A program made the position numbers and the translations under genes. A stretch of 64,000 nucleotides of DNA from Gracilaria domingensis (lineage: Eukaryota; Rhodophyta; Florideophyceae; Gracilariales; Gracilariaceae): the NCBI GenBank assembly GCA_022539475.1, contig VCMS01000262.1, positions 69,619-133,618 of the forward strand, written 5' to 3'. Position 1 is the first letter of the stretch. The number at the start of each line of letters is the position of its first letter. Below are positions 21,054 to 31,274 of the stretch, piece after piece. The notes beneath the pieces were generated by a model. The model was not told the origin of the DNA. It made no database searches and saw nothing but the letters and a program-made list of their open reading frames with translations.

Positions 21054-22960
21054 TGAAAACGCCATTTCTGTAAGGCGTCGGCGATGACAAGCCAAGGGGA
21101 CAAAACACCAATAAAAACTTTGCTTTCGTAGAAAGTACCAGCCTAGTAGGCAAGAAGAGCACTAGCTTATGATAGTTCGTAGAACACACAGGGAGGAAGA
21201 CAACACCAAGAACAAAGAGGGAAGGTGAAGTATTAGAAAAGGAGATAGTGAACACGGATAGACAAACAAGAAAGATATATGTATTGATAGATGAATAGGG
21301 TTGTGTCACAACTCGAGAATGAAAAGAGAGACCTGTGCTCTAATAGATAGTATTGTTCTTCTTCCTAAGGGTCGCACGATGGCGACGGCTTCTGTAGTGC
21401 ACACGCAGATCGTGAGCTTCGGAGAACTTGATGTCACAAACCTTGCAGTGGATGTCCTGCTCGGTGTAGTTGGCGCGACGTACGGCTCTACGATGGCGTC
21501 GGCCTGCTTGGTGAACTTCAAGCTGGCGTTGACTCTGAACCTTAATGTCGCAGACGCGGCAGCACTTTAGGATTTGCTTACGTGGCGGAGGGTTACGACG
21601 GCGCTTCTCCTTCTGGTGGGCTACACGAAAGATGTGGCGCTCGCGTGGCCCGTCAAGAGGCTGAACAGCCGACTTCTTTATCTGAGGAACGGGATCGGGG
21701 ACTTCTTCTATACGCTCGTCCGGATCGACCACGGACGAATACTCGCTGGATGAAACGATAGACTTTGGCACTTGATGTGAAACAAACGAAACGTTAGTAG
21801 TCACACAAAATGCCAAAAGAGTAGCTGTAGACAACTTACTCTTGAACGATTGCCTCCGGGCCGTAGGTTAAGGACAACCTTACGCTGTATCACACAGTGC
21901 GTCTAGCAACAACAGGTGCAAAGCAACACTATGTGAGGAACAGAATCGCAACGCGAAAGAACCAGCAAAACCAGGGACCAAGGCCGAAACGGGAAGCAAT
22001 AGAACGGATGCAGGCAGCAGAAGGCCGCCAAACAGCAAGAAACGGGGAACAAACGAAGATGACAACAACAACGGTAGTTCGGGCAAGACAGAATGGCAGA
22101 TGGAACAACAACAGCGAAAGAAACCAACGAAGGGAACAAAAGAGACAAGAAAGGCCAAACAAAGCGGATAATGAAAGGCAGAGTCACGCCTGCACAAGGC
22201 TAACCCAATGGAAGGGTGGTGCAGACGCTTTGCCTACTCACACAGGACGCGCCCAGACAGAGGGTCAGTGTGAGTGGCAGTGAGCGAGGGAGGGCGGTGA
22301 GACCAGGCCGCCAAGGGGAGAAGTAGAGAGAGAAGTAGGGGATGAGGAAAGGTTGAGGACGACAAAGGGAAAAGGAGAGAGGTTGGAAGGTTGTGGGGGG
22401 GGGGGGTGGGGGGGAAGGTCGTCGAAGGGAAGTGGTCTGGCCGGAGTTGAGTCGGAGGCGACTGCTCCGGCCCTTTTATGCACAACCGCACCGTCGATTC
22501 CAGGCGAGAATCGACGGTACGGTTGGCTTGGACAATGGCTGCGTCGTATCTACCGTACTAGTCTATAAGAGGCGTAGGTGGTAGATACTTTAAGCGCATA
22601 TGCCGCCACAGGGGGCGCCTACGCAACGCAGTACACAGCGTGGAATGCACGTGTACTTGCGCAAGCGCAGGCGCCTCCTGTGGGTGACCACGAATTTGGC
22701 AATTGACAGCCGATGAGGTCGGGTGGTCAGCGTTGGAGCGCTCTCTGCCACTTAAGTAGACAATCTCATGTCGCCCTGCTTGTAGTGCGGCGCCTCCTGG
22801 CCACACGCAAGGTAGATTCTGCGTAGAAAACTAACTAAACCTAAGATAGGATTAACTATAATAAAGCATTTTTAAACTATATTCTGTATTCCCGCTGCGT
22901 TGGGCACAACGAAGGAGTGTAGACACGCACACCTGTCCGTGTACCGTTTGACGGGCCACA
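21054..22960 (-). repeat. Gypsy B 3' LTR (1.9 kb)
   Basis: TG...CA ends on the minus strand. It contains the zinc-finger ORF 21340-21834, a G-run near 22395 that differs in length from the other LTR, and a GC-rich stretch. The inner flank, read on the minus strand, is the purine-rich TTGGGTTTGGTGG, a likely polypurine tract. Confidence 0.93.
21340..21834 (-). CDS. LTR-encoded double C2H2 zinc-finger protein (3' LTR copy)
   Basis: The 164-codon frame has two U1/zf-met-like fingers: CRVCDIKVQSQRQLEVHQAG followed by RRH, and CKVCDIKFSEAHDLRVHYRS followed by RRH (CX2CX12HX5H). A basic stretch (HQKEKRRRNPPPRKQ) precedes them and an acidic segment (DPDERIEEVPDPVP) lies upstream. The N-terminal codons look intronic: on the minus strand AGAGTAAGT is followed by ACTACTAACG and TTTCACATCAAG, a donor, branch point and acceptor about 65 nt apart, so the true start may lie in an upstream exon. 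The frame lies wholly within the LTR. Likely role is nucleic-acid binding; function unknown. Confidence 0.6.
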   Translation of the reverse strand: MSTATLLAFCVTTNVSFVSHQVPKSIVSSSEYSSVVDPDERIEEVPDPVPQIKKSAVQPLDGPRERHIFRVAHQKEKRRRNPPPRKQILKCCRVCDIKVQSQRQLEVHQAGRRHRRAVRRANYTEQDIHCKVCDIKFSEAHDLRVHYRSRRHRATLRKKNNTIY

Positions 22961-23007
22961 CACCACCAAACCCAAACGACGCTACGCCGGGCGTCGTAAG
23001 TACTGGG

Positions 23008-23716
23008 CTAATTCTCGGTGGTATGGTGGAAGAGAAAGGGTACTGCTAGCTTCTCTGGGTCGGGGGTGTAGCTGAGTATCCGAGCGATTCCTGTGCGAGC
23101 ATAGTGCGAAATATGGTCCTGAGTCTCTTGTATGTAGAATTGCGATTCTGGGAGATGCCCATGCAAGGAGACTGCATGGTGGTAAAGATATACCGCGAAT
23201 TCTGGCTCGATATTGCTGCCGTAGTTCTGGTGCACACGTCGAAATAATGTTCTTAAGATAGATCCTCCTCTACGACTCAAGAACGGGCCCGAGATTGAGA
23301 ACAGGGCGAGTGAGGCATGCGTCAGCGTCCAGGTAACCCTTTCCACCTCTGGGATAGAGACGTTCAAAGGGCTAAGCCATGAATGTATGCTTTTCCCTCC
23401 AATGATAAAGTGACACGAGAGGTGGGGTGCAGTGAGGATATTGTAGTCAACGCGGAGTGGCATTACAGTGATCTGAGTGGGATATGGGACAGGGGTGTCT
23501 TCGCCTTCCGTAATAGTGGCTACCACCTCGTCCTGCAGATGAACTGGTCGGCGATGATACCGCTTGAGCCGGCGGGCGTGGACCCCTTCTCTAGTGTAGC
23601 GATTATGAGGGGACACTAGGACATATCGGGGGTGCCTGGCCTTAACCACCTTACAGGGTCCGTAGAATTTTGACTGAAAGGCAGGCCATTTCACGTTGGG
23701 ATTCAGAGCCTTCCCA
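23008..23716 (-). CDS. Gypsy B pol C-terminus (integrase tail), separated by element II
   Basis: Codons down to the stop at 23008 encode the C-terminal integrase domain (KWPAFQSKFYGPCKVVKARH, then YTREGVHARRLKRYHRR) and a ~150-residue extension of unknown role. The frame starts at the insertion boundary, not at a native start. Removing element II and one TG brings this frame into register with 39386-40918 without a stop. It lies just inside the 3' LTR and its polypurine tract. Confidence 0.88.
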
Positions 23717-23718
23717 TG
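23717..23718. repeat. Target-site duplication of element II (left copy, TG)
   Basis: TG here and TG at 39384-39385 flank the insertion. One copy is needed to restore the integrase reading frame. Two to three bp is the usual duplication for CMC/CACTA-type transposons. Confidence 0.8.
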
Positions 23719-25715
23719 CGTCTGTGTTCTGCAAAGTGGAATATAGTCTGTTCGCTTTGGAAACTAAGCTAGTTTTGGGGCTATTTGGGGCGCGCAAGGG
23801 GATAGCCGAGGCTGGCACTCAAAAAATTAAGAAATTTTGGAATATTAAATTCCATTTCGCGCAGTTTAGTTCTTGGGTCCCCTAGTTTTTGTAGAGGTTC
23901 TACTTCGCCGCACCACCCCATTCACTCTTTTCCGCGACCCTCTCTCAAAACTGCACTCGTGCTAGTTTGCGTTTCCATTTTCTCCCATGTTGCAATGCCA
24001 ATCGCAACTCATCCCACCTCAATCATCCCATCACTTCTTCCCAGTCCACACCACCCCCGCTATTTACCCATTTCTCGCCCATCACGCGTTCGCATCCTCT
24101 CTTTCCGTCTCCGCAAACGTCTTTTTGTAGAAGTCCGGTGGACAGCTCTGCCCCTTCTCGTATACCCGCCTCGCCCCAAAACGGCTTCAAATCCCTCCCA
24201 TCCTTCTCTCCTCCTGTCCCCTCAGAATCCCCTTCGCAGTCCGCGCTACCTCCGCCGCACTCCTAAACCCAGTCACCACCGGAGCTCCCACTCCCTCCCG
24301 CGGCACCTCCTCCACCACCTTCTTCATCTCCTTACGCCTCTTCTTCAGACGGCTCTTTCCATCCCCAACCCCACCACCCTTTGTCTTCGGTGTCACAGGA
24401 GACCCCTTCTGCACCGCCACCATTCCCACACTTCCCTTCTCCGTCTTTCCCTCCACACCTCCTTTCAGCGTCTCCTCTTCCACCAATCTTTGCCTCTTGC
24501 CCAGCTCCTTCACCTTCTTCTCCAGCACGTCCAACCTCTCGTTCAGAACCCTATTCTCCTCCCGCAACTCTCCAACCTCCCTTCCCGCACACTCCACTAT
24601 CCCATACACATGATTTCTCATCTCCACTCCCAATACCGACAACGAATTCCGTAGGCTCGTAATCGCCTCAACCGAAACACCACTACCACCCCCACGCAGC
24701 ACCACACCGCCCATTTCCGTTACAATCTCCACAATTCCATCGTCCAGTTGCTCCTTCATTACCAAACCCAACATCCCGACCCTTGCCTTCATCTCCACAA
24801 GAAACCGCATCTCCCTGTCACTCTCTCCGCCCCCACTCTCTATCTGGTCTCCAACCTCTAACTGACTCAGATGCACCGCACCTCTTCTCTCCATTGCGAC
24901 CCCCTCCACCTCCAATTCTACACCCTTCTCCACCTCATCACCATCCCCTCTCCTCGCCTCACACTTCTTTCCTTCATCGGCCACTTCCTTCTTCTGCGAC
25001 ATCCGACCAGCCGCCGTAATCACGTCCTCTTCCTGCTTTGGTGACGGCGTCGGCGGTACCTCCTTCCGCTCCAACAGTGCCAACAGCTCCTCATCCTTCA
25101 CGTATCCGTTCGACATCTTCAGAAGAAGAAGTAGTAGTTGGATCGAAGTTTCCGCTGCGATACAGTGCAATCGAGCTAAACTGTGCTGTCCACCCCCACT
25201 GTCCAACCACACGGGCTATATCCAGCACCATGATTGTCCCTGTTTCCCTCATCCCATTTCCCGCCAAAACATCTACTGTACACCCCCGCACCTTCCACTA
25301 TTTAAGCGCCACCTCTCTGTCTCCTCTTTCGCGCTCACATAATCCCCACCCACCTCGCCTCGACCGGCGATATTTTTCTCTTCCACCGTAACCCCACTCG
25401 ATGGTTATAGCAAAACAGGAAGATATTGCCTGTGGAGGCAAGCTAGGGACTAGTGATTGTACTTAGAGTTGCTCACCCTCTGTCTCGACTGGTGGCATGT
25501 CCTTCTTCCGTCACATCCTTTGTGGGTTGTGACAAAAAAAGAATATGTCACCACTCGACACCGGATGGGTAACAATGGTAGCACGTAGAGTAGTTCATCC
25601 TCCCTTTCAGCGTCCACTGGGGATATATTGATGTTCTCTCACATCCTTTCCCGGTTGTGATACAAGAGAAATACATCTCCAATGGAGACGGAGAATTTAG
25701 TTGTGATAACACGTA
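23719..25715. repeat. Left-terminal module of element II (copy of 56390-58378)
   Basis: About 2 kb shared with element III, from CGTCTGTGTTCTGC to AACACGTA, where the two copies enter different cargo (ECM29 here, ribulose-phosphate epimerase there). It holds the coiled-coil gene. Next to the cargo are two imperfect tandem units of ~110 bp at about 25470-25682 (core TCACATCCTTT..GGTTGTGA). GAATATAGTC-like decamers occur in direct orientation near both ends. Confidence 0.9.
24187..25116 (-). CDS. Coiled-coil protein of the left module (element II copy)
   Basis: Not recognised by family. The start at 25116 (MSNGYVKDEELL) is chosen because sequence upstream is Leu-rich and promoter-like. Features: an acidic/basic N-terminal half, a heptad-rich coiled coil (REVGELREENRVLNERLD then VLEKKVKELGKRQRLVEEE), a basic cluster KSRLKKRRKEMKK that could be a nuclear signal, and a conserved C-terminal block FRSAAEVARTAKGILRGQEE. 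It ends at TGA 24187, where the copy at 56752 has TTA and continues for 35 more residues, so this copy is truncated by a nonsense mutation. It may be an accessory DNA-binding protein of the transposon; that is inference. Confidence 0.6.
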   Translation of the reverse strand: MSNGYVKDEELLALLERKEVPPTPSPKQEEDVITAAGRMSQKKEVADEGKKCEARRGDGDEVEKGVELEVEGVAMERRGAVHLSQLEVGDQIESGGGESDREMRFLVEMKARVGMLGLVMKEQLDDGIVEIVTEMGGVVLRGGGSGVSVEAITSLRNSLSVLGVEMRNHVYGIVECAGREVGELREENRVLNERLDVLEKKVKELGKRQRLVEEETLKGGVEGKTEKGSVGMVAVQKGSPVTPKTKGGGVGDGKSRLKKRRKEMKKVVEEVPREGVGAPVVTGFRSAAEVARTAKGILRGQEERRMGGI

Positions 25716-26971
25716 CTACGAACAAAATTAGCAAGAAGACCACATCGGAGTATCCTCGGGATCGCGCGCTTGCCTCGTCTCTCGCTGCTGGGTTGTGTCG
25801 GATGGCGCCCGATACGACCCAGCAGCACGCAAGCTCTATACGGCCCTTCGCATACATGGGGCGCCGTGAAACAGACGACGACGCAGGAGATGACAGCAAG
25901 AACTGGAAAGACGCCTGGAATAAAGGTGCGCCAAGTACTCAGGCCGGGCTTCGTTTGTACGCAAAGGCGATTGGTGAAATATGTGAGCAACGGCTATCTA
26001 CTTCTGCTCAGTACCGCGTGAAAAGGAACGCCGCAGCCACGCTAGGGGACCTCGCGAACGCTTCAAATGACATTGTCGATGTACAGTACATGTCGCGAAG
26101 CGCAAAAACGTTGTTAGCGGTGCTTCCAGGTCATATTTGGAAAGAACAGTATGTTGCAATTGAGGCCATTGGGTCTTTGGCAGATTTCTGTTCAAGCGCA
26201 TCTTTGTGGGAGTCGTGCGGAGGGAGCGTAGCTGTTGTGCAGCCCCTGCTGTCCGAATCTGATCGAGGGAAGAAGGATTATCGAATTGCAGCAATTGATG
26301 CGGCGAGGAAGGTGCTGGTTAACACCCGAGAAACCGTTTGCATGTACGAGAAAGTCAGGGACCACTTGTCAGAGCTCGTGTCTCCAAATTCGTCGGATGT
26401 AAACGCTAGCGTACCAAATGTGTCACAGATGGTGTGGGAAACTGGGCCTGATGCAGATGCTGTTGATGCTTGGAACAAAGCGCGAAAGTCGCAAAAGCTA
26501 TTGTGCAAAGCAGCGATTCAGTGCCTGCAATCTTCAATCACAGGGGTGGCGGGCGTTGAGAAGCTAGAAGAACACGTACTTAATTTGCTGTGTGTGTTTG
26601 AAGAACTGATGCAGAACGATTGGGACATTCGACTAACTGTACTTCAAGCCATTGAGAAGTTGTCCGAACGTTTATCCAAACATGAACTGCAATTTAGAAA
26701 CTCCCTGGAGCGCACTGAGACATTGATTAAACGATTAGTAAACCTCAGCAAAAACGGCATTCACGAACCCAAGTATAAAGTGCTAAGAAATAGTGGGTTA
26801 ACAATTCTTGATCACTTGGTCAACGTTTCCAAGGATTCTACGGCAATGAAGGATGTGATTTTAGAAGACACGCTAATTGCGATCCAGAGGTCTCGGAACG
26901 AAGATTCCGAGCCTGGGGTACGATCCGTTGCAATTAAACTATGCACGGCGTTTGGCATTTCGTGTTCATAG
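25682..26971 (+). CDS. ECM29: ECM29 C-terminal fragment fused to the transposon terminus
   Basis: The 429-residue frame matches the C-terminal HEAT-repeat part of ECM29, the proteasome adaptor and scaffold. Landmarks are IRPFAYMGR (53-61), W..AW..GAPSTQAGLRLYAKAI (~75-97), a block of HEAT helices with LPGHIWKEQYVAIEAIGSLA (~148-167), and a later DWDIRLTVLQAIEKL repeat. ECM29 is normally around 1,800 residues, so more than three quarters is missing. The ATG and the first eleven codons lie in the left module of the transposon (shared with 58345-58378), so the captured fragment has been given a start codon by the element. The frame is open with no lesion. Whether it is expressed cannot be told. 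Confidence 0.8.
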   Translation: METENLVVITRTTNKISKKTTSEYPRDRALASSLAAGLCRMAPDTTQQHASSIRPFAYMGRRETDDDAGDDSKNWKDAWNKGAPSTQAGLRLYAKAIGEICEQRLSTSAQYRVKRNAAATLGDLANASNDIVDVQYMSRSAKTLLAVLPGHIWKEQYVAIEAIGSLADFCSSASLWESCGGSVAVVQPLLSESDRGKKDYRIAAIDAARKVLVNTRETVCMYEKVRDHLSELVSPNSSDVNASVPNVSQMVWETGPDADAVDAWNKARKSQKLLCKAAIQCLQSSITGVAGVEKLEEHVLNLLCVFEELMQNDWDIRLTVLQAIEKLSERLSKHELQFRNSLERTETLIKRLVNLSKNGIHEPKYKVLRNSGLTILDHLVNVSKDSTAMKDVILEDTLIAIQRSRNEDSEPGVRSVAIKLCTAFGISCS

Positions 26972-27493
26972 TTTAGGCTGGGGCTTTTGAGGTTGAAAAG
27001 TAGAGCTTAGGCAGTTAGGCAAAGAGGTTCAGCTAATCTGTGTGTTTACGTATCTACCTGGTGACCGTCCAACGACTATGAATAACTCAATCGCGCGCCA
27101 CTCACTTGGAAGCGCGGTCCCTTTTAGCTCATTCTAGGTAATCCAAGTAAGCTTTGAACGCAACTGAAGCTAGTTGTAATCGCCTTTACATGCGTGCGGT
27201 GTACGCGTCGGTAGTTACTCGTTGGGGGATGCTGTGCTTGAGACCTTGGGTGAGCACCAGACGCATGTGTTCCATCTGTTCATGCCGAATGAAAGCGCGT
27301 TAACTCTGCATCATCACCCGGGGGCATGTGTATAAAAGAAGAACAGAAAGCTAATGGTCTGAACTCGGAACCGGCGACCACATTCTGATGACGACGATAG
27401 AGTGCATCAGTGACGGCTTTTCAGGATAATCTTCTTTCCCTCGACGTGCCAATGATGTCGCCCAAAGGCTGGCAGTAAGATTTTCTCGTGGTG
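26972..27493. other. Spacer with no gene seen
   Basis: Between the ECM29 fragment and the lectin pseudogene (the two are convergent). I see no coding signal or strong repeat. Confidence 0.6.
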
Positions 27494-29200
27494 TTAGACC
27501 ATTCGATGCACTTTCCGCACGGCCAACGACATCTTATTGACATGGTATACGCCAACTCTCAAAAGCGCTTGAATGAGTACGAACATGATAAGGGTACCAC
27601 TTCCGCCAGGAGACTGCTCGGTGATGCTCTCGTGATGATCCACCAACTCCTCGTTCAGATCATCATGCGAATCAGAAATGTTATGCGTCTTCTACTTAAG
27701 CGCACGCCGCGAGTTATGAAGGCCTTGCAACTGGCTAGAAAACCTGCCCGAAGCATACGACAAGTCGCCTGCAGTAGCCTTAAGAGGTTTCAAAACGGCC
27801 ACCAACTGCCACATGTCGCCCTTTTGTTTCTCCATCTCGCGAATGAGTTGCGCAATGATTTGGCGCACACCCTCCAAGCTTTCTTTCTTGCGCATTCTCG
27901 TCGCCGAGGCCCTTGAAAATGGACGTCATAGAGTTGTACACCTCGTACACCTGCAGGTCCGAAGAGCCTGAGATCGACGAGGTGGCGTCCTCTCTGCGGT
28001 GCATGCGCGCGGCAGGGTTCAGATCGGTGCGATGCGGAGGCGGAGCAGGGGCGGTGCTGTAAGTGCTACACCACTGGAGCTACCATTGAAAGCCGGCGGC
28101 ACGTAGCCGCGCGAATTATCGCTCTGCTGCTGTTGTTGATGCTGTTTCCGCTGCTGTTGCTGTCACAGACCACGGTGGTCGGTCCGTAGTTCCGGAAGCA
28201 GAACCGGCGCCATACTGCTGCGAATAGTAGTCGAATCGATAAGTGTGGGCAACCTGAGCGGATTCATGAATGAAGACGGCGTCGTGGACCTCATGATTGG
28301 CAAAGAAAGGGCCGGTCTCAGCAGGGAGTGCGAGGTAGCCACCACCAGAGAATGGCAGCTGCACACCCCAAACCTTGAAGCACGTATGCCAGCGTTATGG
28401 GGCGCGTGGGTTCAAAGCGACGCCCACGTGAAGATTGCCACCGAGCAGCTGGACGTACAGGCGAATCGGGTGGTTCATCTCAAGCGAGCAGCCCTCGAAA
28501 AGCTCGGTATCCGCGCCATCGGTGTCAGGCTTCCATTGCTTTGTTCCGTCCGACACATAAACGTACATTTCGCGTTCGAGAGTTGGAAAAGGTGTCGATA
28601 ATGATGCCAAGCCCCACAAATGTATGCGCAATACCCATGGCATAGCCTAACCTCGGGCAGTCCCACAAAAAGAAGAAGTCCATACCATTGGCAGGGTCAT
28701 GCGAATCGCGCACGGTATCCAACTCCACGTCGAAGTAGCCGTTGAAGTTTTGCGTATCGGTGGCAATGTCGTTGTAGAACAGCGCTTAATTTGACTGGCT
28801 CGCTGACATGAGGAGGACCACGTCGCGGCCGGTGCGGCTGCGCGTGATCATGGTCGTGCCCAGCTGAAACCCGTCGGAGACGGGGTCACCGGCGGCGATG
28901 GGCCTCGTTCGGGTGCCGAAAGGAGAGGTCCGGGCCTCCCGCGCCCAGGTAGAGAAACTAGAATAGCTGCGGGTTTTGCTGCTGTCACTACAGCAGCGAC
29001 GGCAACGCGAGGGCTCTGGTAGCCAGCAGTAGCAGCACGCAAATCGGCGCGAGACGCGGCGTCGACGACGACTCACGGCGGATGGCGGCGACGGTGAACG
29101 AGTGGCGCGCGCTAAAGTTCGGGAGGCTGGAAGCGAGGTCCGTGAGCGAACGGAGGGCGTGGTCTACGGCGGTATGCAGGGTGCCAGTGATGACGGGCAA
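27494..29200 (-). pseudogene. L-type lectin (ERGIC-53/VIP36-like) pseudogene
   Basis: Minus-strand remnants in the order of an L-type lectin cargo receptor. They are: a hydrophobic leader (APICVLLLLATRALA, ~29050); DGFQLGTTMIT; a block ending with TAA at 28786-28788, then ALFYNDIATDTQNFNGYFDV; NGMDFFFLW; GLGIIIDTFSN; HPIRLYVQLLGG; LPFSGGGYLALPAETGPF; a helical stem (IIAQLIREMEKQKGDMW); and a C-terminal membrane segment TLIMFVLIQALLRVGVYHV before the stop at 27494. The blocks alternate between frames (28395-28643, 28525-28728, 28116-28364, 27692-27895), so the gene has an in-frame stop and several frameshifts, though some shifts could be small introns. The 5' part is markedly GC-rich. L-type lectins sort glycoproteins in the ER-Golgi pathway. 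Confidence 0.7.
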
Positions 29201-31270
29201 CGGCAGCGATCCCCACGCGTAAGTGCACGCGGGGGTGGAGCGCGAAGGAGCCTAGCGCAATTGTACTGCACGTACAGCGCGTATAAAATGACTGAAGCGC
29301 GCAACATGCGCACATTGGAAGGCGTCGCGCGCCACGTCACATCGACGACGCACAGCTCTGCGGCGCGAGACAGCCGCGCGCGGAGTGCGCCGAGCACGGG
29401 AATGCGCGCCCTCGCGCGCGTCAGCGAGGCGCTTCAGCTCGAACAGCATGCGCTACATTTTGGCTGGCGTTGCGTGCAGTGTGTTTTTTAGGAGGCAAAC
29501 GGCACTGACCGTCTTCGCACGCACCTTGCTCTCATGTCTTCGACGCCCCGCTGGCGCCATCCCGACCACCGCTCCGGCACGCGCCGCGCCTAGCCGCCGC
29601 CCCACCGGCTAAACTTTCCAGGTATTCCGGCGGGGGCATCCGCCCGTCGTCGATCTCTCTGCGCCTCACACGCCACCGCCACGCCGCCGATACGCCGAAA
29701 TCGCCTTCCAAGACCCTGGCGCACCCGCACCCAGCCCATCTGCGTCTACGCCTTTGTCAGGTCGCCCTGATTGATGTGCTGTTGCGCTTCGCTGTACTGT
29801 TTTCGTCAGCGCCTACGGCGGAGAGTCCTGCACATGTGTGGTTCGCGCAGCTTTTGGGCTTGCGTCCGCGCCATTCGATTCGGTCAGATCGATGTGTTTG
29901 GGGCGTTATGTGTGGATGCGTCTTGATGTGAAGCGTTTGCCAACGGACGCGCAGCAAGGCGTGGTCGTTGCTGGCCGTCTTCGATTCAACCTTTCTCATG
30001 TCTGTTTCTTTCACGTCGCGAAGAGAGTTTTCGTGGCGCTGGACTAGTCTTATCGGACCAATGTTGTCTTCTTCTACGCGTCAATCGTTATCACTTGCAT
30101 GCGAGACTGGTCCGCATTGGATGGAACCGTGAGGCACTTGAACGCATTTCTCGAGGAGATTGGCATCTCCGCACTCATGCCAGCACTTTGTTACCCAGCA
30201 AGACCGTTCAGCGCTTTCGGAGTTCACCCGGTTTTGTGAACGTTCAACGTCGATCAAATCTTCTGCGTGATCGTCCGCGGTTCCACTCGATACACGTCAA
30301 GGCACGAGGATCGATCTATTTTGTGTTACCAACGCGTTCGACTGTGTCGGTGCCGGAAGCATCTACTGGTTCTATGCGCGTCAGGGCCATTGATCTGGGT
30401 GGTATGCTTCACAAATTTCCACTGCGTGGCACTGCCGCTCGGTTCGAAGATGCTCTGAAATGTCATTGGCATCACCATCGCATGGGCAGCACCGTTTTTC
30501 ATCTTGATCGCGCTGTATTTGAGAAGAGTGGTGTGCGACACACGGTCTGGGCTAGGGGTTCGGCATAGAGTCGGTCGGGTGAGCATGCTATTCTATCGGC
30601 GTTTGTACGATGTTACCGGCACAAGCGCCGTCACGCTGGACCTTGCTGCGGCTGTTACGGCGGGCTCTTCCAGTACCACTGGGATTAGTAAGACGGGGGG
30701 TCGGCGCTTTGGGCTCCGCTGCCGGGATGGCGATGGGAGACAGCTGCTGACGATAGATAAACTTTTTCGGCGGCGAGGCTGCGAATCTTGCGGACAACGT
30801 ACGACTTGCGTATCCCGAAAAGTTTGGAGCAGAAGAGAGCGAAGAGTTGTATGCGGCGAAAAGAACATTTGAGTGTTTACGAGGGTAGGAGACGTCCACT
30901 AAGATATTCGCGAACAACGAGAGTCGAACGTTGGGGAAGAGCGCGCTCCGTCTTCTGATAAAGTTTATCACAACTGGTTTCTCAAGTTGTCGCCGAGTTG
31001 ATGAGCACGGCGAGAGTATTGAGCTCCAGCTGTACAAATTGAAGCCCTGTGCCCAACATGATTACGGGTGCTGGCGATGCCTCTCAGAGATCATCATTTG
31101 CGCCGGCGCCCGTGCCAACACATCCTACCAATCTAGATTGACGAACACGTTCTGATCATAGCGAGAGCAGCGTCGTTCTTTATTCATCAACATGAGTGCC
31201 AGGAAAGCGATCCCGTTTGCATTGAAGATCAAGGCTGCGTGAGGGAAGCTCTCTAGGAGAACCATGGATG
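29201..31270. other. Cargo region without a recognisable gene
   Basis: GC-rich at first (to ~29720), then average. Open frames exist on both strands (e.g. 30095-30568 plus, 157 codons; 30588-31037 minus, 149 codons) but none shows a family motif, and they overlap each other. I would not call any of them a gene. Confidence 0.5.
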
Positions 31271-31274
31271 AAAA

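Noticed and set aside
21897-22283. Gln/Arg/Asn-rich plus-strand frame conserved in both gypsy B LTRs
   Set aside because: Conservation between two young LTRs is uninformative, and the frame is antisense to the element and compositionally simple.
23959-24654. Ser/Pro/His-rich plus-strand frames in the left module
   Set aside because: They are shadows of the coiled-coil gene on the minus strand.
23719-25715. The left module as an independent small transposon
   Set aside because: If it had inserted alone, gypsy B sequence should resume at 25716; instead cargo follows and gypsy resumes only at 39386, in frame.
30095-31037. Overlapping 120-157-codon frames in element II
   Set aside because: No motif on either strand, mutual overlap, and no shared copy for comparison.
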